From: Aurantiochytrium sp. KH105
Lineage: Eukaryota > Sar > Bigyra > Thraustochytrida > Thraustochytriidae
Assembly: GCA_003116975.1 (NCBI GenBank)
Contig: BGKB01000091.1
Span: forward strand, 62,001 to 126,000
DNA length: 64,000 nt
Direction of reading: 5' to 3'
The notes under the pieces were generated by a model that was given only the letters and a program-made list of their open reading frames with translations, had not been told where the DNA came from and made no database searches. Of this stretch, positions 10,823 through 22,198 are shown piece by piece. Within the stretch, counting starts at the first letter, position 1. Each line of letters begins with the position of its first letter. The position numbers and the translations under genes are program-made.

Positions 10823-12277
10823 GGCTGCCTCCGCGAGCTCGCGCCTGCTTGCGTGCGAGCGCGCTGCCCTCGCAAGGCGCTCTCCACGGTTGTTTGCTGT
10901 CGACTCGAAGATGCCGCGACGGCCATGTGTGTTCTCTTGGCGCGCACACCGCGGTTGTTACGCGCACGTGCTCGGCACGCAGGCAGCACCACGCGCTCGC
11001 TCGAGCGATCCAGCGCTCGCGCGACGAGCGCTTGAGCGTGCCTCGGCCGGGTCAGGGCAGAGGGCGCGCGAACTCGAAGACGCCCTGGGTTTATGTTCTT
11101 TTCTTGCGTTCATTCTGTGGAGGAGGAGTAGGCTGAGCGAGCTGGTCTGGCTGTTTGTGGGAGCGTGGCAGGCGGGCCCTTCCTGCGGTGCGCGCCAAGT
11201 TCGCCGTTGCAAAGATGGCGAGATACTGACAGGAGGAAACGCGCCTGCGGCCAGCGTGCGAGTGGATAATGAGTCGCTGCGTGACTGGGAGGGTGAGTGA
11301 GCTAGCTCACAGGCCGACTGATTTGCAAGCAGCGTCTCGCAGAGTTAGATGAATGATACGATGCTCTCACTCGTCTAATGCGAGGGCCATTTCTCATTCC
11401 ATCGTGCTGTTGTGCTTTCCAATTGTAGCGCGTTGTACACCTTTCATTCCGTTTCATTCTCAAGCAAAGTAGAGAGAGACCAAGGCTTCACAGGTTTTTC
11501 AAAACGACTTCTTGAAGAAATAAGTATTATCAAATGGTTGGTAGGCCTATGTATTTGTGCGGTACCAGTGTCACGAGCAGACAGGTAGAGATTGAAATTT
11601 ATTGGTGAGTGCCAAATCCATTCAAGAGCTCGTCCGCCTCCAAACCAGAAAGAAGTAAATTGTTCAAAATTCTTGTTCGAGACAATCCTTTTGCGGATGA
11701 TAGACGACTCGTTGAAAATTTGCCAACCCTGTCACTTTGGTCAAACCTTTCGAGCGATCTTTTCTCTCGTTCTCCTAAGCTTTGCGTAGAGACGCCGAGT
11801 GTGACGTGCATCTACTACACTTCACGAAGAGTCTGGCTGACAATGTGCACGCAGTGGAAGTTCTGCCCTTGGTGCACTCGATAGCCTATTTGCAAATGGC
11901 CGGTCGCCCACTTGCGGCCGGGCCTTCGCAAGTCTATCAAATGAGGCCGAGCTTGCTACTGGTGCAAGTGCCGGTGCCAGCAGACCTCGAGCGACGCCGT
12001 GCGGACGCGGCGCCCCCGCGCGCGCGCCCGCGCGAGCAGCTCCGCCTCGCAGAGCCCCCGCTCGGCGGCAGCCCTGGGCCGCAATCCTGCCCTCCTGCCT
12101 GCCTGCCTGCCTGCCTGCAGCCACGCACGCGCAGACGCACAAGCGCACAAGGTCTGCGTTCTCCGACTGCCGGCCCGAGGCGCGCCCGCCGTTCGGCCCT
12201 CTGCAGACCCGGCCTCGGGCTCAAACTCGAGCGGGCCCGCTCAGCCGCGTGCGGGTGCAGCGTAGCACAGCGCAGCG

Positions 12278-13246
12278 ATGGAGCCGCAGAACTATGGCCA
12301 GATGAACGACGGGACGGACGCGTGGGCAGTGCACCGGGCGAGCCAGAGCGCCTCGATGCTGACGCAGGGCCAGATGAACCTCATGCTGCTCAGCGTCTTC
12401 GCGGGCTCCTTTCTCCTCAATTACATCATGGACGCTGGCGAAACACCGACGGAAGAAGGAGGCATTGTCATCATGGGCTGGGTTCTCGTGTTTCTTGGCG
12501 CTCTCGTCGTGGTCATGTGGGGACTCCTGCTGTACAAGATTCGTGAGTGCGGCGTGTGGCCGGAAGAGGTCCGCTTTCAGAGCGACGGCCAAATCGTCGT
12601 CATCATGGGATGCTGCACCAAGGCTCTCGACGCATCCAACAATGGCGTGACCATGATCCGACGGCGCGTGCACTGGAACGACAGTCTTGGTGTCTTTTGC
12701 AACGTTATCACGGACAAGACCCGCGACGAGGTCTTTGTGCTCGTGCCCACGGCGGGACCAAGGTACTGGTACGGATTTGCATTTCAGCCCGAAGACCCAG
12801 GATCCTTCGTGCACGACTGCTCGCACGCAGGAGTAATCATCGAAGGCGGGCCTGACGCAGAGCTTGGCGTGGTCCTGGCATCGAGCGCAGCGCGATCCCG
12901 GTCCCGATCTGCCACCTTTGAAAGTGAGGAGGGGACGTCGTTGCATGAAGGCCTACTGTCCCGCGATGTAAACACGTGGCGCGCCCCGCTTCGCACGCCG
13001 GCCTTTTCTCGTCAGGGAACAAGCAGCAGTCGTCGTCTGCGTCACCCGCTTCTGGAGGATTTACGCAATGCAACATCTTCTCTGGAAAGCATGCGCGACA
13101 GTTCTGGTATCGACACTGATTCAGATGCAGAGCACGAAGCAGAAGGTGATATTGCAAGCGAACATTCGTGCTCTTCCTCGTCTTCATCAGACGCGACGAG
13201 CGTGAGCGAAATGCTGCGCAAGAACAACAACATTATTGAGGTCTAG
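12278..13246 (+). CDS. two-pass membrane protein of unknown function
   Basis: 322 residues from the ATG at 12278. Two hydrophobic segments, about residues 36-52 (LMLLSVFAGSFLLNYIM) and 63-85 (a VLVFLGALVVVMWGLLLY core), form a hairpin near the N-terminus. Residues 90-200 look like a compact folded domain with several Trp, Cys and Gly residues (for example a GCC pair and PRYWYGFAF). The C-terminal third is Ser/Arg-rich and probably disordered, with a run of serines before the end. No family recognised. It is convergent with the PH/VASt gene. Confidence 0.75.
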   Translation: MEPQNYGQMNDGTDAWAVHRASQSASMLTQGQMNLMLLSVFAGSFLLNYIMDAGETPTEEGGIVIMGWVLVFLGALVVVMWGLLLYKIRECGVWPEEVRFQSDGQIVVIMGCCTKALDASNNGVTMIRRRVHWNDSLGVFCNVITDKTRDEVFVLVPTAGPRYWYGFAFQPEDPGSFVHDCSHAGVIIEGGPDAELGVVLASSAARSRSRSATFESEEGTSLHEGLLSRDVNTWRAPLRTPAFSRQGTSSSRRLRHPLLEDLRNATSSLESMRDSSGIDTDSDAEHEAEGDIASEHSCSSSSSSDATSVSEMLRKNNNIIEV

Positions 13247-14319
13247 CACGTGAATGCTGGACAACAATGGCAATCTCGCAACTGAGGCATTGATGAGCTG
13301 TCGCGCCAACATACATCTTGTCATCCGAGACAAAGACGAAGATGCTGCACTAAATAATGGACAAGGACAGCGAATCATTCGCGCGCATATCAAAGTCAGT
13401 TGAGGACCGCGGTCGGCGTCTGTGGACCCCGACGACAAAAATGATCAAATAGCAACAAGAGGAAGGGGAGCGGGCAATTCTCGTTGCAAACGAGGCGCAG
13501 GAATGCGCTGCAGAGGGGAAAAAATCAACGTCATCCACTCCCCATCTATTGATCACTCTCTCTTTTTCTCTCCTCTCCGTCGGTGTGAATGGATGAATGA
13601 ACGGAGTCATAGATGAAGGCCAAACTTGTACGTACCGGCATGTACCGTTTCCTTCTTATCGAATGAACAAAGGTACGCGCGGCTCGGTGTGCCGGACGAG
13701 AAAACGCGCGTCAAAATGAAATCGTAAACATCATAATTGTGGTGATAAAATACAAATGAAACAAAATAGGTTGGGAAGGGGCGGCGCGGCGCAGTGCCAA
13801 GGGACGATGCGTACGTTTTCCCCTCTTTCCCCAAAAGACGGACATCTTGGCCGTCAAGACACGCGCGTGTGGTCTCACAAAGATGTTACTCTTGGTCTCG
13901 TGATGCCTCGTTGACTTTTCGAACGTTTATGACTGCTCGATTCAAAAAGGCGACCTCGCTGTTGACAGAATGGCGAGGAAGGAGAGTGCCCAGAATACTT
14001 TTGTCGTGATACCACACGATTGAATCGCGATATGTCTGATGAATCGAACACCTGCGGCGTCGGGGTGTGCCAGAATACAATCGTATAATCCCATAATACG
14101 TAAAGTATTTTGGCATGCAGACCCTTATACAAATCCGTGAGGCGAGGACGCACGCGCGGCAGATGCTCCATTGATGCGGGGCAGAGACACGAAACGAATA
14201 GCGTCCTGCTAATGCCAACAGAAACAGCCCTCCGTGACCTTGCAAGAACACAAAGAATGTTGCTTGTCTCGCGCCTTGCTGGACAGGGAAAAGCCTCCTC
14301 CTCCCCCCTCCTCTCCCTC
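13247..14319. other. convergent 3' spacer
   Basis: About 1.07 kb between two converging genes. Composition is closer to average than the GC-rich islands. Short frames on both strands show no recognisable domain. Nothing else seen. Confidence 0.35.
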
Positions 14320-17058
14320 TTAGTAATTGTAGCGAGGATTGACGGGGCGAATCGAGGACACCTCTTCGTCAACGCGATAGGCAATACCGGATGGACTTGC
14401 GATTGTGAGCTGGGTAACTTGCTGCTGCTGCTGCTCGTGACGGCGACGCTTGAGCACAGTCTGAACATAGGGAAGCCAATCTTCGACGTAATGAGCAAGG
14501 ACTTGTCTGCGCGCGTTGGACTCGACAAAGACGCGGACCGACTCATCCTCGGCGCGTAGATCGACTTGGTGCGTGATGATGATGCGCGTCATCTTGTTTT
14601 TCCAGTCGACGAGAACGACGCGAATTTCGTCCTGGTAGATGTTGCCGTAGGGAGACTCGGGACTCTGTAGAGAAGAGTCTACCTGATAGCCGGCACCCGG
14701 ATCTGAGCGTACGAGCTTGTCTTTGGCGATGACCTCGTGCCCGGCGTAGACCTTTCGCTTGGGTGTTCGGTATACGATTTTCCGACGCGAGCCAATCTGC
14801 GTATCCAGTGACCAAGGTTCCTCGAGCTCGACTTCGAACTTGCACGACTCGAAAAAGTTTTCATGAAACTCGTCGTCAAAGTAGAGGAGGTCAAAACATT
14901 CATCGACGCGCAAGGGAAGCAAACGATCGAGAATGAGGTTGCAGTATTGCGGCGTGTCAAGAAAGGCTCCCTCAAGAGGAAGCTCCATGGACTTTGTGAG
15001 GGTGAAGCGCTTGACCTGATCGCGGAGGGCAAATTCGATGGCCCCAATCCAGTTTTCGCGAGAAATGAGCGAGTTGGTTGTGAACTTGACGGGCTGCTTT
15101 TCCTGCGGAAGAGAGACCTCGAAAATGTACGGCCCGGTCGTCTGCTGCTGACTCGGGTCGTTCTTGTTGATGACGACAGCGCCGTCAAGGGACCAGGTGC
15201 GGAGCTCATGTCGCGTGAGCTGGTTCCACGCATCGAGGTCGAGTGATCCAACAAGCTCGAGGTGGTTGGGAAAGTCGAAGCGAAAGTACGAGAGCGCGAT
15301 ACCGGTAATCTTGCCATGGAGACGCAGTCCTTGGGTGAGGACAAAGTAGCGGCATTGCCAGCGACCCGTTCCAGAGCTCCTACGCCCGAGCCACCCATGC
15401 CAGATCACGGGAGATTCGATGCGGCTCTGACGAATGGGCATGCGGCGGCGGTACCAGCGACGATGGCGAACCACTGTGCTAATCGTGGTGGCGATGCGCG
15501 GGGTTCCCTTTGCCAGATTCGAGTCGAGGGGTCCAAAGTCCATGGCGTAGGTCCATCCATCGGCGCCGCATTGACCACTGATAGATCCGCTTACGTCGAG
15601 TGTCCAGTCCGTGGTGATCTCAAAGCCCTCGGGGACCTCGAGTTCATCGAGACTCTCCAGCTGGCCGCGACCGATGCGATCGGTAAAGTGCCACCGGTCG
15701 GTGGCCAGGAGCGCCTCCGCAGACCATCCCTTTTTCAGACCATAACGCTCGTTTTCCCAGAGCTCATCCTCGATCTCGCCGGCCTCGAGAGGCTTGATCG
15801 TAAAGGTGTCTTGAACAAAGGTAGGGTTCGAGAGCAAGGTGCCGCGCTGGTGGTCTTCGTCGGTCTCGAGATCTTCTTCGTCCTCATCATAACTGTCGTC
15901 GAATTGCGAGATTTGGTTCCACGCAGCTTCGGAGAGGGTAAGCTTTGGCTTGAAAACAGATCGACGCGGGGACTTTTGCGTGCTTCGCGCACCCGTACCA
16001 GCTTGGTTTGTAGCATCAGAAGCTGATGCGGCACCAAAGGCAAGATCGTACCAGTCGGCAGCAAGAGCAGAGACAAAGGTAACGAGAAAGGGGCTCGCAG
16101 GCTCGGCAGGGGGCGCGGTGCGCACCGTCGAAGTCCTCGTGGCGCGTGTAAAGGTTCGACGCGTTGAGGATACGCGCGTAGACCCGCGTTCGTAAATTGA
16201 AGAGACGGCTTGCATGGGACGGCGAGGGACGAGATCCTCGTCTTCGCCTTCGTCCTCAGAGTCCGTGTCGGGATAGCCGTAGATGGCGGCCCCGAGGCGC
16301 TTGAGGAGACCATTGCGTCGCTCCCTGCGACGGTCGGCCTTGGCCTGCGCATTGCGCATGCGCGCGATGGACTGGGCCCATATGGCGACTCGCGTGGCGT
16401 CTTCGAGATCCCGTTCCTGCTCGGCGTTCAGAATTCGAGCACGATGGCGCAATGCAGCGACCCAGCGCACGACAATGTCCTCGTTGTCGCTCTGAACAGG
16501 CATCATGAGCCAGTCGTGATTGCGCCGCGTGTAGACGCGCACGTAGACGAATCCAGAGGTTGAAATGCGGGCGCGAACAGCAATAATTTCGGAAAAGGAG
16601 ATTTGGCGTTGGGTGGAGGTAGCCCACTCGTCTTTGACTTGGCAAAGGTTTTCCGCAATGTCGTCAATGACAAAGAATGCGAGCCTACCCTTTTGCTTTT
16701 TCTTTGTGACGGCATCGCGGGAGACTTGAAAGAGCCATCCGCCAATGGCTTCGCGAGGTTCATCGGCGCTCCCGAAGCGCCACTTGAGACCGTACTCGTC
16801 GCTGATACCGAGGACCATGCCTTCCCATAGCATGTCGTCGACGCGGCGTTCAAGATCGACCTCCTCGTTGGAGAGTGCCTTTTGCTTGAAGGAGAGGGTC
16901 CCTCGAAGGTTTCGCAGCGAGGCGCGAATCATCTCTCTTTCCCGAGATGTGCGGTTCGTGGCGGCCTTGCTGAGCTTGCGCGCCGGCATCTTGGCCATCA
17001 GTGGCTTCTTCCCTCCCGCTTGCGTAGCTGCAGCAGAGGCTCGCGGCTTGCTTTCCAT
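14320..17058 (-). CDS. PH and VASt (StART-like) domain protein
   Basis: 912 residues from the ATG at 17058. Two pleckstrin-homology-like regions are visible: residues about 60-215 (a divergent first copy, with WLFQVSRDAVTKKKQKGRLAFFV and ending in a VRWVAALRHRARIL helix) and about 565-690 (WHGWLGRRSSGTGRWQCRYF through SRENWIGAIEFALRD). Residues about 700-895 match a VASt domain, the steroidogenic-acute-regulatory-like module of the Lam/GRAMD1 proteins: VDECFDLLYFDDEFHENFF, followed by a RKIVYRTPKR strand and a VDLRAEDESVRVFVES segment. Proteins of this kind sit at membrane contact sites and bind or move sterols. No transmembrane anchor is obvious, unlike GRAMD1/Lam, so targeting may rest on the PH domains. 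The middle (about 235-560) is acidic and loosely conserved. Confidence 0.75.
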   Translation of the reverse strand: MESKPRASAAATQAGGKKPLMAKMPARKLSKAATNRTSREREMIRASLRNLRGTLSFKQKALSNEEVDLERRVDDMLWEGMVLGISDEYGLKWRFGSADEPREAIGGWLFQVSRDAVTKKKQKGRLAFFVIDDIAENLCQVKDEWATSTQRQISFSEIIAVRARISTSGFVYVRVYTRRNHDWLMMPVQSDNEDIVVRWVAALRHRARILNAEQERDLEDATRVAIWAQSIARMRNAQAKADRRRERRNGLLKRLGAAIYGYPDTDSEDEGEDEDLVPRRPMQAVSSIYERGSTRVSSTRRTFTRATRTSTVRTAPPAEPASPFLVTFVSALAADWYDLAFGAASASDATNQAGTGARSTQKSPRRSVFKPKLTLSEAAWNQISQFDDSYDEDEEDLETDEDHQRGTLLSNPTFVQDTFTIKPLEAGEIEDELWENERYGLKKGWSAEALLATDRWHFTDRIGRGQLESLDELEVPEGFEITTDWTLDVSGSISGQCGADGWTYAMDFGPLDSNLAKGTPRIATTISTVVRHRRWYRRRMPIRQSRIESPVIWHGWLGRRSSGTGRWQCRYFVLTQGLRLHGKITGIALSYFRFDFPNHLELVGSLDLDAWNQLTRHELRTWSLDGAVVINKNDPSQQQTTGPYIFEVSLPQEKQPVKFTTNSLISRENWIGAIEFALRDQVKRFTLTKSMELPLEGAFLDTPQYCNLILDRLLPLRVDECFDLLYFDDEFHENFFESCKFEVELEEPWSLDTQIGSRRKIVYRTPKRKVYAGHEVIAKDKLVRSDPGAGYQVDSSLQSPESPYGNIYQDEIRVVLVDWKNKMTRIIITHQVDLRAEDESVRVFVESNARRQVLAHYVEDWLPYVQTVLKRRRHEQQQQQVTQLTIASPSGIAYRVDEEVSSIRPVNPRYNY

Positions 17059-17638
17059 GCCTCACTCGCCTGCGAGAAGCGTAGCCGCGACCCTGTCAAG
17101 AAGATGACGGTGCCGCGCCCTCGTCGCGAAAACAAGAGGCACACGCGCGCCTGTTCAAGACGTGCAGGCGACCGCGCGTGCGCAAGCGCGCAAGGGGGGG
17201 GGGGGGGGGACCTCGGCGCGGCTCGGCGCGGCTCGGGGCGGGGCGGGGCGGGGCGGGGCGCTGCAGACACGGCCCTGGCGCCGCGCCGCGCTCCTCTCGC
17301 GTTGGGCTTCTGCCCTGCAGAGGCGTGTACGTGAAAAGGCGTCTCCTCCTTCCCCCTCTTTTTTCTCATTCGCCGTCACTGCCGCATACGTACCACCCGC
17401 CTGCCGCCACCTCCGCCACGCGCCCGCTTCCCTGGCCGCCGGCCCGGGCCCGCCCAGCCCGCTGGCTAGCCTCGCCCGCCGCCGCCTCGCTGCGCACGCG
17501 CGCGAGCGCCTGCCTCGCTGCGCACGCGCGCGAGCGCCTGCCTCGCGGGCGAGGAGCGGCGCTGCACGTGCCGGTCGCCGCTGCACGTGCCGCGCGGCGA
17601 AGCCAGCATCAGCCGCCACGACGTGCGGCATGCTCTTG

Positions 17639-17670
<32 letters not shown>

Positions 17671-18400
17671 CCAGCAGAGAGCGCGAGGCGGCCAGCAAGC
17701 AAGCAGCCGTCGAACAAGAAGCCTTCCTTCCTCCCTCCCACTGCCAGCACGTAGTACGCGGAGCCTACATCACGATGCTTTGACGGTGAGCAAAGCAAAG
17801 CAATGCGAAAGAGCCCGCCGTGAGTGTGTGTGCGTGCCAGCATGCTCATACTTCCCTCGGAAAAACTGACTAGTAACAGTGACAGCAGAACTATCAAGAA
17901 ACAAACCCTGCCGCGGTGCCGAGCGGCCAGCTCCGGCCGGGCCCCGAGTCGCGCGCGAACCGGGAGCTGGCTCGCGGCGGCCGGCGAGAAAGCTCGGCTC
18001 GGCTCGGCTCGACACGAGGCAGGGCGCGTCTGTCGTCCGACACAGCGGCGCCGCGTGTGCGTCCCGTACGTGTGCGCGAGCGTTATGATAATCAGTACTA
18101 ACAGTGTAACTGTAAGCAGCGCAGTGTGTGCGTGGACAAGACAGGGCTGCGTGGCGAAAATGGTCGCGAGGAGGAGGCGGCTACGCATGCGCAATCAAAG
18201 GAGGGACTTTGTGCAGCGCGAGTTGACGGGCAAGGCAGCGGCACGACCGGCACGACCGGGAGCCGCAGCCGCAGCGGCACCGTGTGCGAGGCCAAGGACG
18301 GATTGGAGAAGCGAAGCGAGGCAGCACCGACGAAAAGAGGTGAGGTGCACACGTGTGCGATGACGTCATGCACTGTGAGCACCGGAGACCAAGGACAAGG
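17059..18400. other. GC-rich spacer upstream of the PH/VASt gene
   Basis: Contains a G run at about 17197-17209, GGCTC/GGGGC repeats to about 17262, a direct duplication of about 29 bases near 17495-17550, and a GGCA run. A plus-strand GTGAGC donor lies at 17786-17791. Long open frames on both strands are GC-rich artefacts. No gene called. Confidence 0.35.
17638..17671 (+). repeat. GGCA microsatellite
   Basis: About eight copies of GGCA. GGCA/CCAG-type runs recur elsewhere, for example at 22885-22920 and 54657-54677. Confidence 0.85.
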
Positions 18401-20270
18401 ATAGCTTTGGCGTACGCGATCGAAGCTCACGAGAAAGATTATTCTTGAAAAAAGGTGTCCTTGTGTCAGGTACATTTTCATTTTGGCTTCAGGGTGTTGA
18501 ACCTGCTCATGGCAAGCGGATTGCCTATGTATGATAGGTTCGTGTCCAGCGAATCGACCTGCATTACTGGTGCACTTGAAGGCTTGTCGAAAGAATGTAG
18601 GGGAGAACATGATGATCTTCATCTCTTGGCCGCGCTAGTTCATGTTGCAGGCGCTGTAAGGTCCCAAGAACTAGTGAATGTTAAGTTTGGATGGTTGTTG
18701 AGACGGAAAGTTCGCAAGAGTCTTCCCATGGGCGCCACGTTGATCCCACCACTACTATGGTGCTTGCTGTCTGCTCAGCCCATCTCACCTCATCTCCATT
18801 TCCCTCAACAAGGTATGGTCTGGCCAAGGTCACTTTCCCACCGTACGTACCAAGCGTTTCCGTAAAGGTGGGATCCTAAGTTTGACCCGTCAGCATCGCA
18901 ATGCAAGGAAACTCTACGCTCGCGAATGAGAGCGATCGATCCGCAGAAAGACTGAAGATGAAGTAGAGTTGGATGCTGCGAAAGTGAAGAAGCAGACAGC
19001 CGCGTTCAGCACATCGTAGCTTCGTGCTTGTTGTCATGGTAATGTCCGCGACGACCCGGGAAAAATTCGATCGTTAAGAAAAGGGATGCTGTTCAAAAGA
19101 CTTCACATCTCGCAAAAAGGATACACGACCATTTTTGATGTGGGTGCGCGTTCCGCCATGCTTTGGCCGGAAAAATTGAACAATAACATTGTGGCGTGCT
19201 TTTTTCATTTCACCTCGCAAAAAGGATTTCTGCCAGTTCTTCTTTTCGGCGTCATTTTTCCTTGTTTTGAAGTAAAGCAGAATTATTCTCTCCCAATCAG
19301 TCGGCCAGAAAAGAAAAAAGTCACTGATAAAAGGTTGCCGATCAAAACACTTTGCATCTCGCAAAGAGAATAGACGATCTTAATTATGAAAGCGCGCGTT
19401 CTGCCGAGCTCTGGCTGAGAAACCCGACCAATCAAAGTGTGCTGTACTTGTTTCATTTTATCTTGCAATTTATTTTCTGTCATTTTTTCTTTCTTGGTTC
19501 AACTTTTTAGGAAAGCAGAATAATTCTCTCCCGATCAAACAACAGTCGAGCCGTAAAAATAATAGATCGCGCTGGGGGCGTCTGCGAGACGTCTCTCGTA
19601 CCTTGAGCAAGCCTGAACGCTTTTTTTTTTCAGAAATATCCATGGATTTTTCATTGTAGATCGAAGATCGCTGGCTTGTTGCCCAGCAGTTCTTGCTGCC
19701 GCACTGAAGTCGTCTAAGCTTGCTACGAGCGGGAAACAAAGACGAAAAATCGGTTGAAAAAGATATTTCTTGTTTGGATCATTGCAACGAACAATTTGAC
19801 TCACAAGATCGATAAATGAATGAGTTGCTGCTGCGAGTGACGATTGACCGCGTCGGCTCTCTTGGCGTCCCTCCGACTTTCTCTGCTGCTTGATTTTTGA
19901 AATAAGATTCAGCTTTGGACGAGGTCTCTTTCAAGACTTGGCAAAAGGCAAGAAAAAAATTATCCTTGCAAGGCTATCTCAAAGATATTGTTCGCTCGAG
20001 ATTGCGAGAGGTGTGGCGGGCAAGTCAATGCTGGCTGCCTTCGACTGCTGACTGCTGGCTCTTTCGGCGTTGCTCGAGCGAATCGAGTGTTTTCAATGAT
20101 ATCTTTCGTTCGTTCTTGGATCGAATTTTCATATGAAAGTAAGATCGTGAGCGTTTGCTTGTTGGTACGATACCACCAGCTGCAGCTGTGGCTGGTGTGA
20201 AGCGATCCACTGCGACCTGCTGCTGCTGCTGGCAGTGGCTGCTGCAACGCTCCTCAAGACAGTTCCTCGC
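18401..20270. other. AT-richer island without a confident gene
   Basis: The composition shifts to lower GC than the flanks. A plus-strand frame from the ATG at 18509 to 18865 (118 residues) has varied composition, including DDLHLLAALVHVAGAV, but no recognisable domain, and it may be an exon or chance. The main structure is the diverged tandem duplication at 19088-19545. The island could be a relic of a mobile element or a decayed gene; I see no terminal repeats or transposase. Confidence 0.3.
19088..19545 (+). repeat. diverged two-unit tandem duplication, period about 240-250
   Basis: Unit 1 runs about 19095-19305 and unit 2 about 19340-19545. Landmarks repeat in the same order: CATCTCGCAAA (19106 and 19354), a GCGCGTTC segment, a TTTCATTT...TCGCAA or TTGCAA block, a run of TTTTTC, and finally AAAGCAGAATNATTCTCTCCC (about 19274 and 19513). 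The copies differ by many substitutions and small indels, so the duplication is old. Neither strand encodes a conserved reading frame across both copies. Confidence 0.7.
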
Positions 20271-20510
20271 CTAGATCTTCCACTGCATAACAAGTGGCCA
20301 AGTGTACTCAAAAAACGCAAACAACGCCCAAGCAAAGGGCCAGTCTGAGAGCGTTTGCGCTTTCGTAAGCGCCGCAGAACCGGCGCTGACGAGGTCACCG
20401 CGGCAGCGGGCGGTGCTGGCGGGCGAGCGCTCTTCGAAGACCTCCCGACCTCTGCTGCGATCGACCAAGAACACGCTCGCTATACGGCATGGGGACCGAG
20501 AACCGAGCAT
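20271..20510 (-). CDS. candidate small protein, 79 residues, hydrophobic C-terminus
   Basis: ATG at 20510, stop at 20271. The frame begins about 40 bases downstream of a good TATA-like box on the same strand. The first 50 residues are basic and Ser/Ala-rich. The last 25 are hydrophobic and aromatic (DWPFAWALFAFFEYTW core), which could be a tail anchor. No family recognised. Support is only the promoter spacing and the tail, so it may be a chance frame or the first exon of a spliced gene. Confidence 0.25.
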   Translation of the reverse strand: MLGSRSPCRIASVFLVDRSRGREVFEERSPASTARCRGDLVSAGSAALTKAQTLSDWPFAWALFAFFEYTWPLVMQWKI

Positions 20511-20548
20511 GCTTTTGTTTGCCCTGAATTGTCCTCCGTCCCGCACAG

Positions 20549-20558
20549 ACTTTATACC
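20549..20558 (-). promoter_or_regulatory. TATA box, minus strand
   Basis: Minus strand reads GGTATAAAGT, the best TATA match in the gene-poor stretch. The ATG of the 79-residue frame follows 39 bases later, so the transcript leader would be very short. Confidence 0.4.
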
Positions 20559-22198
20559 AAACTCCAGGCTCGCAAATCATCGATCTTGCAGTCGGCGAGG
20601 ACACAGGTGTGCGCACATCGCGAACCTGCGAAACAGAAAATCTCGGATCCCACTCCGCCCTTACATTAACTTTGAGCACCAAAGTGCAGAGACGCCGACG
20701 AGCCGCCAATCGCCAGTCGCCAGTCTGCTCGCCTCCTCGCCATCGCCTGTCGCCTCAAGCATCGCTCCACGCGGGCCCGGATCGCGCGCAAGCTCGCTCG
20801 CGCCTGTTCGCGGCCGCGGAGGCTGGAATGCGTTGCGCTGTTCCGGCCCGTTCCCGCGCCGCGTCATTGCAACCGAAAGTGCAGCCGCGGCCGCCGGCGC
20901 TTGACGAAGGGGGATAGAATAATGAGAGAGGATGGGAGAACGGGTGGCGGCCGCGGCAACTTCCACGAGCGCGTCGGGCCGCGGAAACGGCGCGTGCTCG
21001 TTCTGCGGTCAAGCTGTAGCTGGCCGGGACAGAGAGACAGACAAACAGGACGCGCGCATCGCATTTATGTCACGTCAATGTCGCGCTTCGACCCTTTTTC
21101 TTTCCTGTTCTTTTTTATTTTCTTCTTTTCTTTGCTTTGCTTTCTTTTCTTCTCTCTTGTCGCGCCGCGTCGATCGTGGCTCTCTGGGCTTGAATGACGT
21201 CGTGACTGTCGTCGTTCTCGATCGTAGCCGCGCGAAGAATTTCGTTTGTTTGTTCCTTCTTTCTTTTTCTTCAAACATGGCCGTCGCCTGCAGCTGCATC
21301 TGCAGGGTGCATCTGCTGTGCATCTGCACAAAGAACGCAGACACGGTTTGCCTGTCTGTGTGGAGACTGTCTGTGCTCATGCGTTTGGGCGACCTTTCGT
21401 TGCTGCACCGCCCGCCGCAGCTGCCGGTGCCGGTGCCGGTGCCGGTGCGGGTGCGGAGCTGAGCTGAGCACGAAGAAGAAGAAGCCCGGGTCTGGTATCC
21501 TTGCTCTGTTGGGTTTTCCATGGGGTCGGCAGCGGCTGGGCTCGTCGTTCTCTCCCTCGGGAATGCGCGCATCTGTGCCGCCGTCCCGACACCGGCGACG
21601 AGAAGGCGCTTCTGGGATGAATGCATGAGAATGACTCGGAGATGAGATGAATGTACAATACGATCTCGCAGCAATGGGTCACGTCGGTATGGACGATCTA
21701 GGCTAGCAGCTGCACACGGCCGTTAGTGATAGTAGACCGATGGGAAGAGGCGAGGCGGTCGTGACAGCGCTGCCGTCCGTCGTGCAGCTGCATCTCGCGT
21801 CGGCCAATCAGCGGTCGTTTGTCTGGCATATCGTTCGGCGGGTCCAGTGCTCTTCACTAGCAGCCTGCAGGCAGAGAGCTTCGCTAGCCAGAAGTCTCAA
21901 AAAGGACCGCGATGGGCCGTGGCGCATCATCCCCCACCTGGCCAATCAAAGAGACTGACTTTCCTAACTAACATGTAAACAGATAGTAATACGTCGCCAG
22001 CGAACTTCTTTTAATTTAAAAAGAAAAAGTCGTGGCGACTGAGGGCCAGGGCCATGCGAACGAATGAACGAATGAACGAATGAAGAAATGGTGACGCCTC
22101 TCGTCCGTTGGGGAGAAAAGCCAAAAAAAAAAGAACACCTGGCTAGTCCTCTTTTTCTGCTGTCTGCTGGCTCTTGCTTAGTCAACCACAGTCCGGAT

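Larger units (their letters stand above)
10004..12277. other. divergent promoter region, GC-rich then AT-richer
   Basis: Separates two diverging genes. It holds a GTCGC pentamer run (about 10090-10131), a CTG/CTC run (about 10171-10214), ATGG repeats (about 10490-10516), the GGGA run, and a very GC-rich core to about 11060. A plus-strand GTGAGT donor at 11293-11298 marks the edge of the island; after it the sequence becomes AT-richer up to about 11850. That suggests a 5'-leader intron for the downstream two-pass membrane gene, but I could not fix the acceptor. No coding region called. Confidence 0.35.

Noticed and set aside
9849-10992. Minus-strand frames of 278-372 codons, including an extension of the membrane-anchored gene
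   Set aside because: They run through the CGTCG pentamer, CAG and GGGA repeats and lack a suitable ATG; the double ATG at 10003 is a better start.
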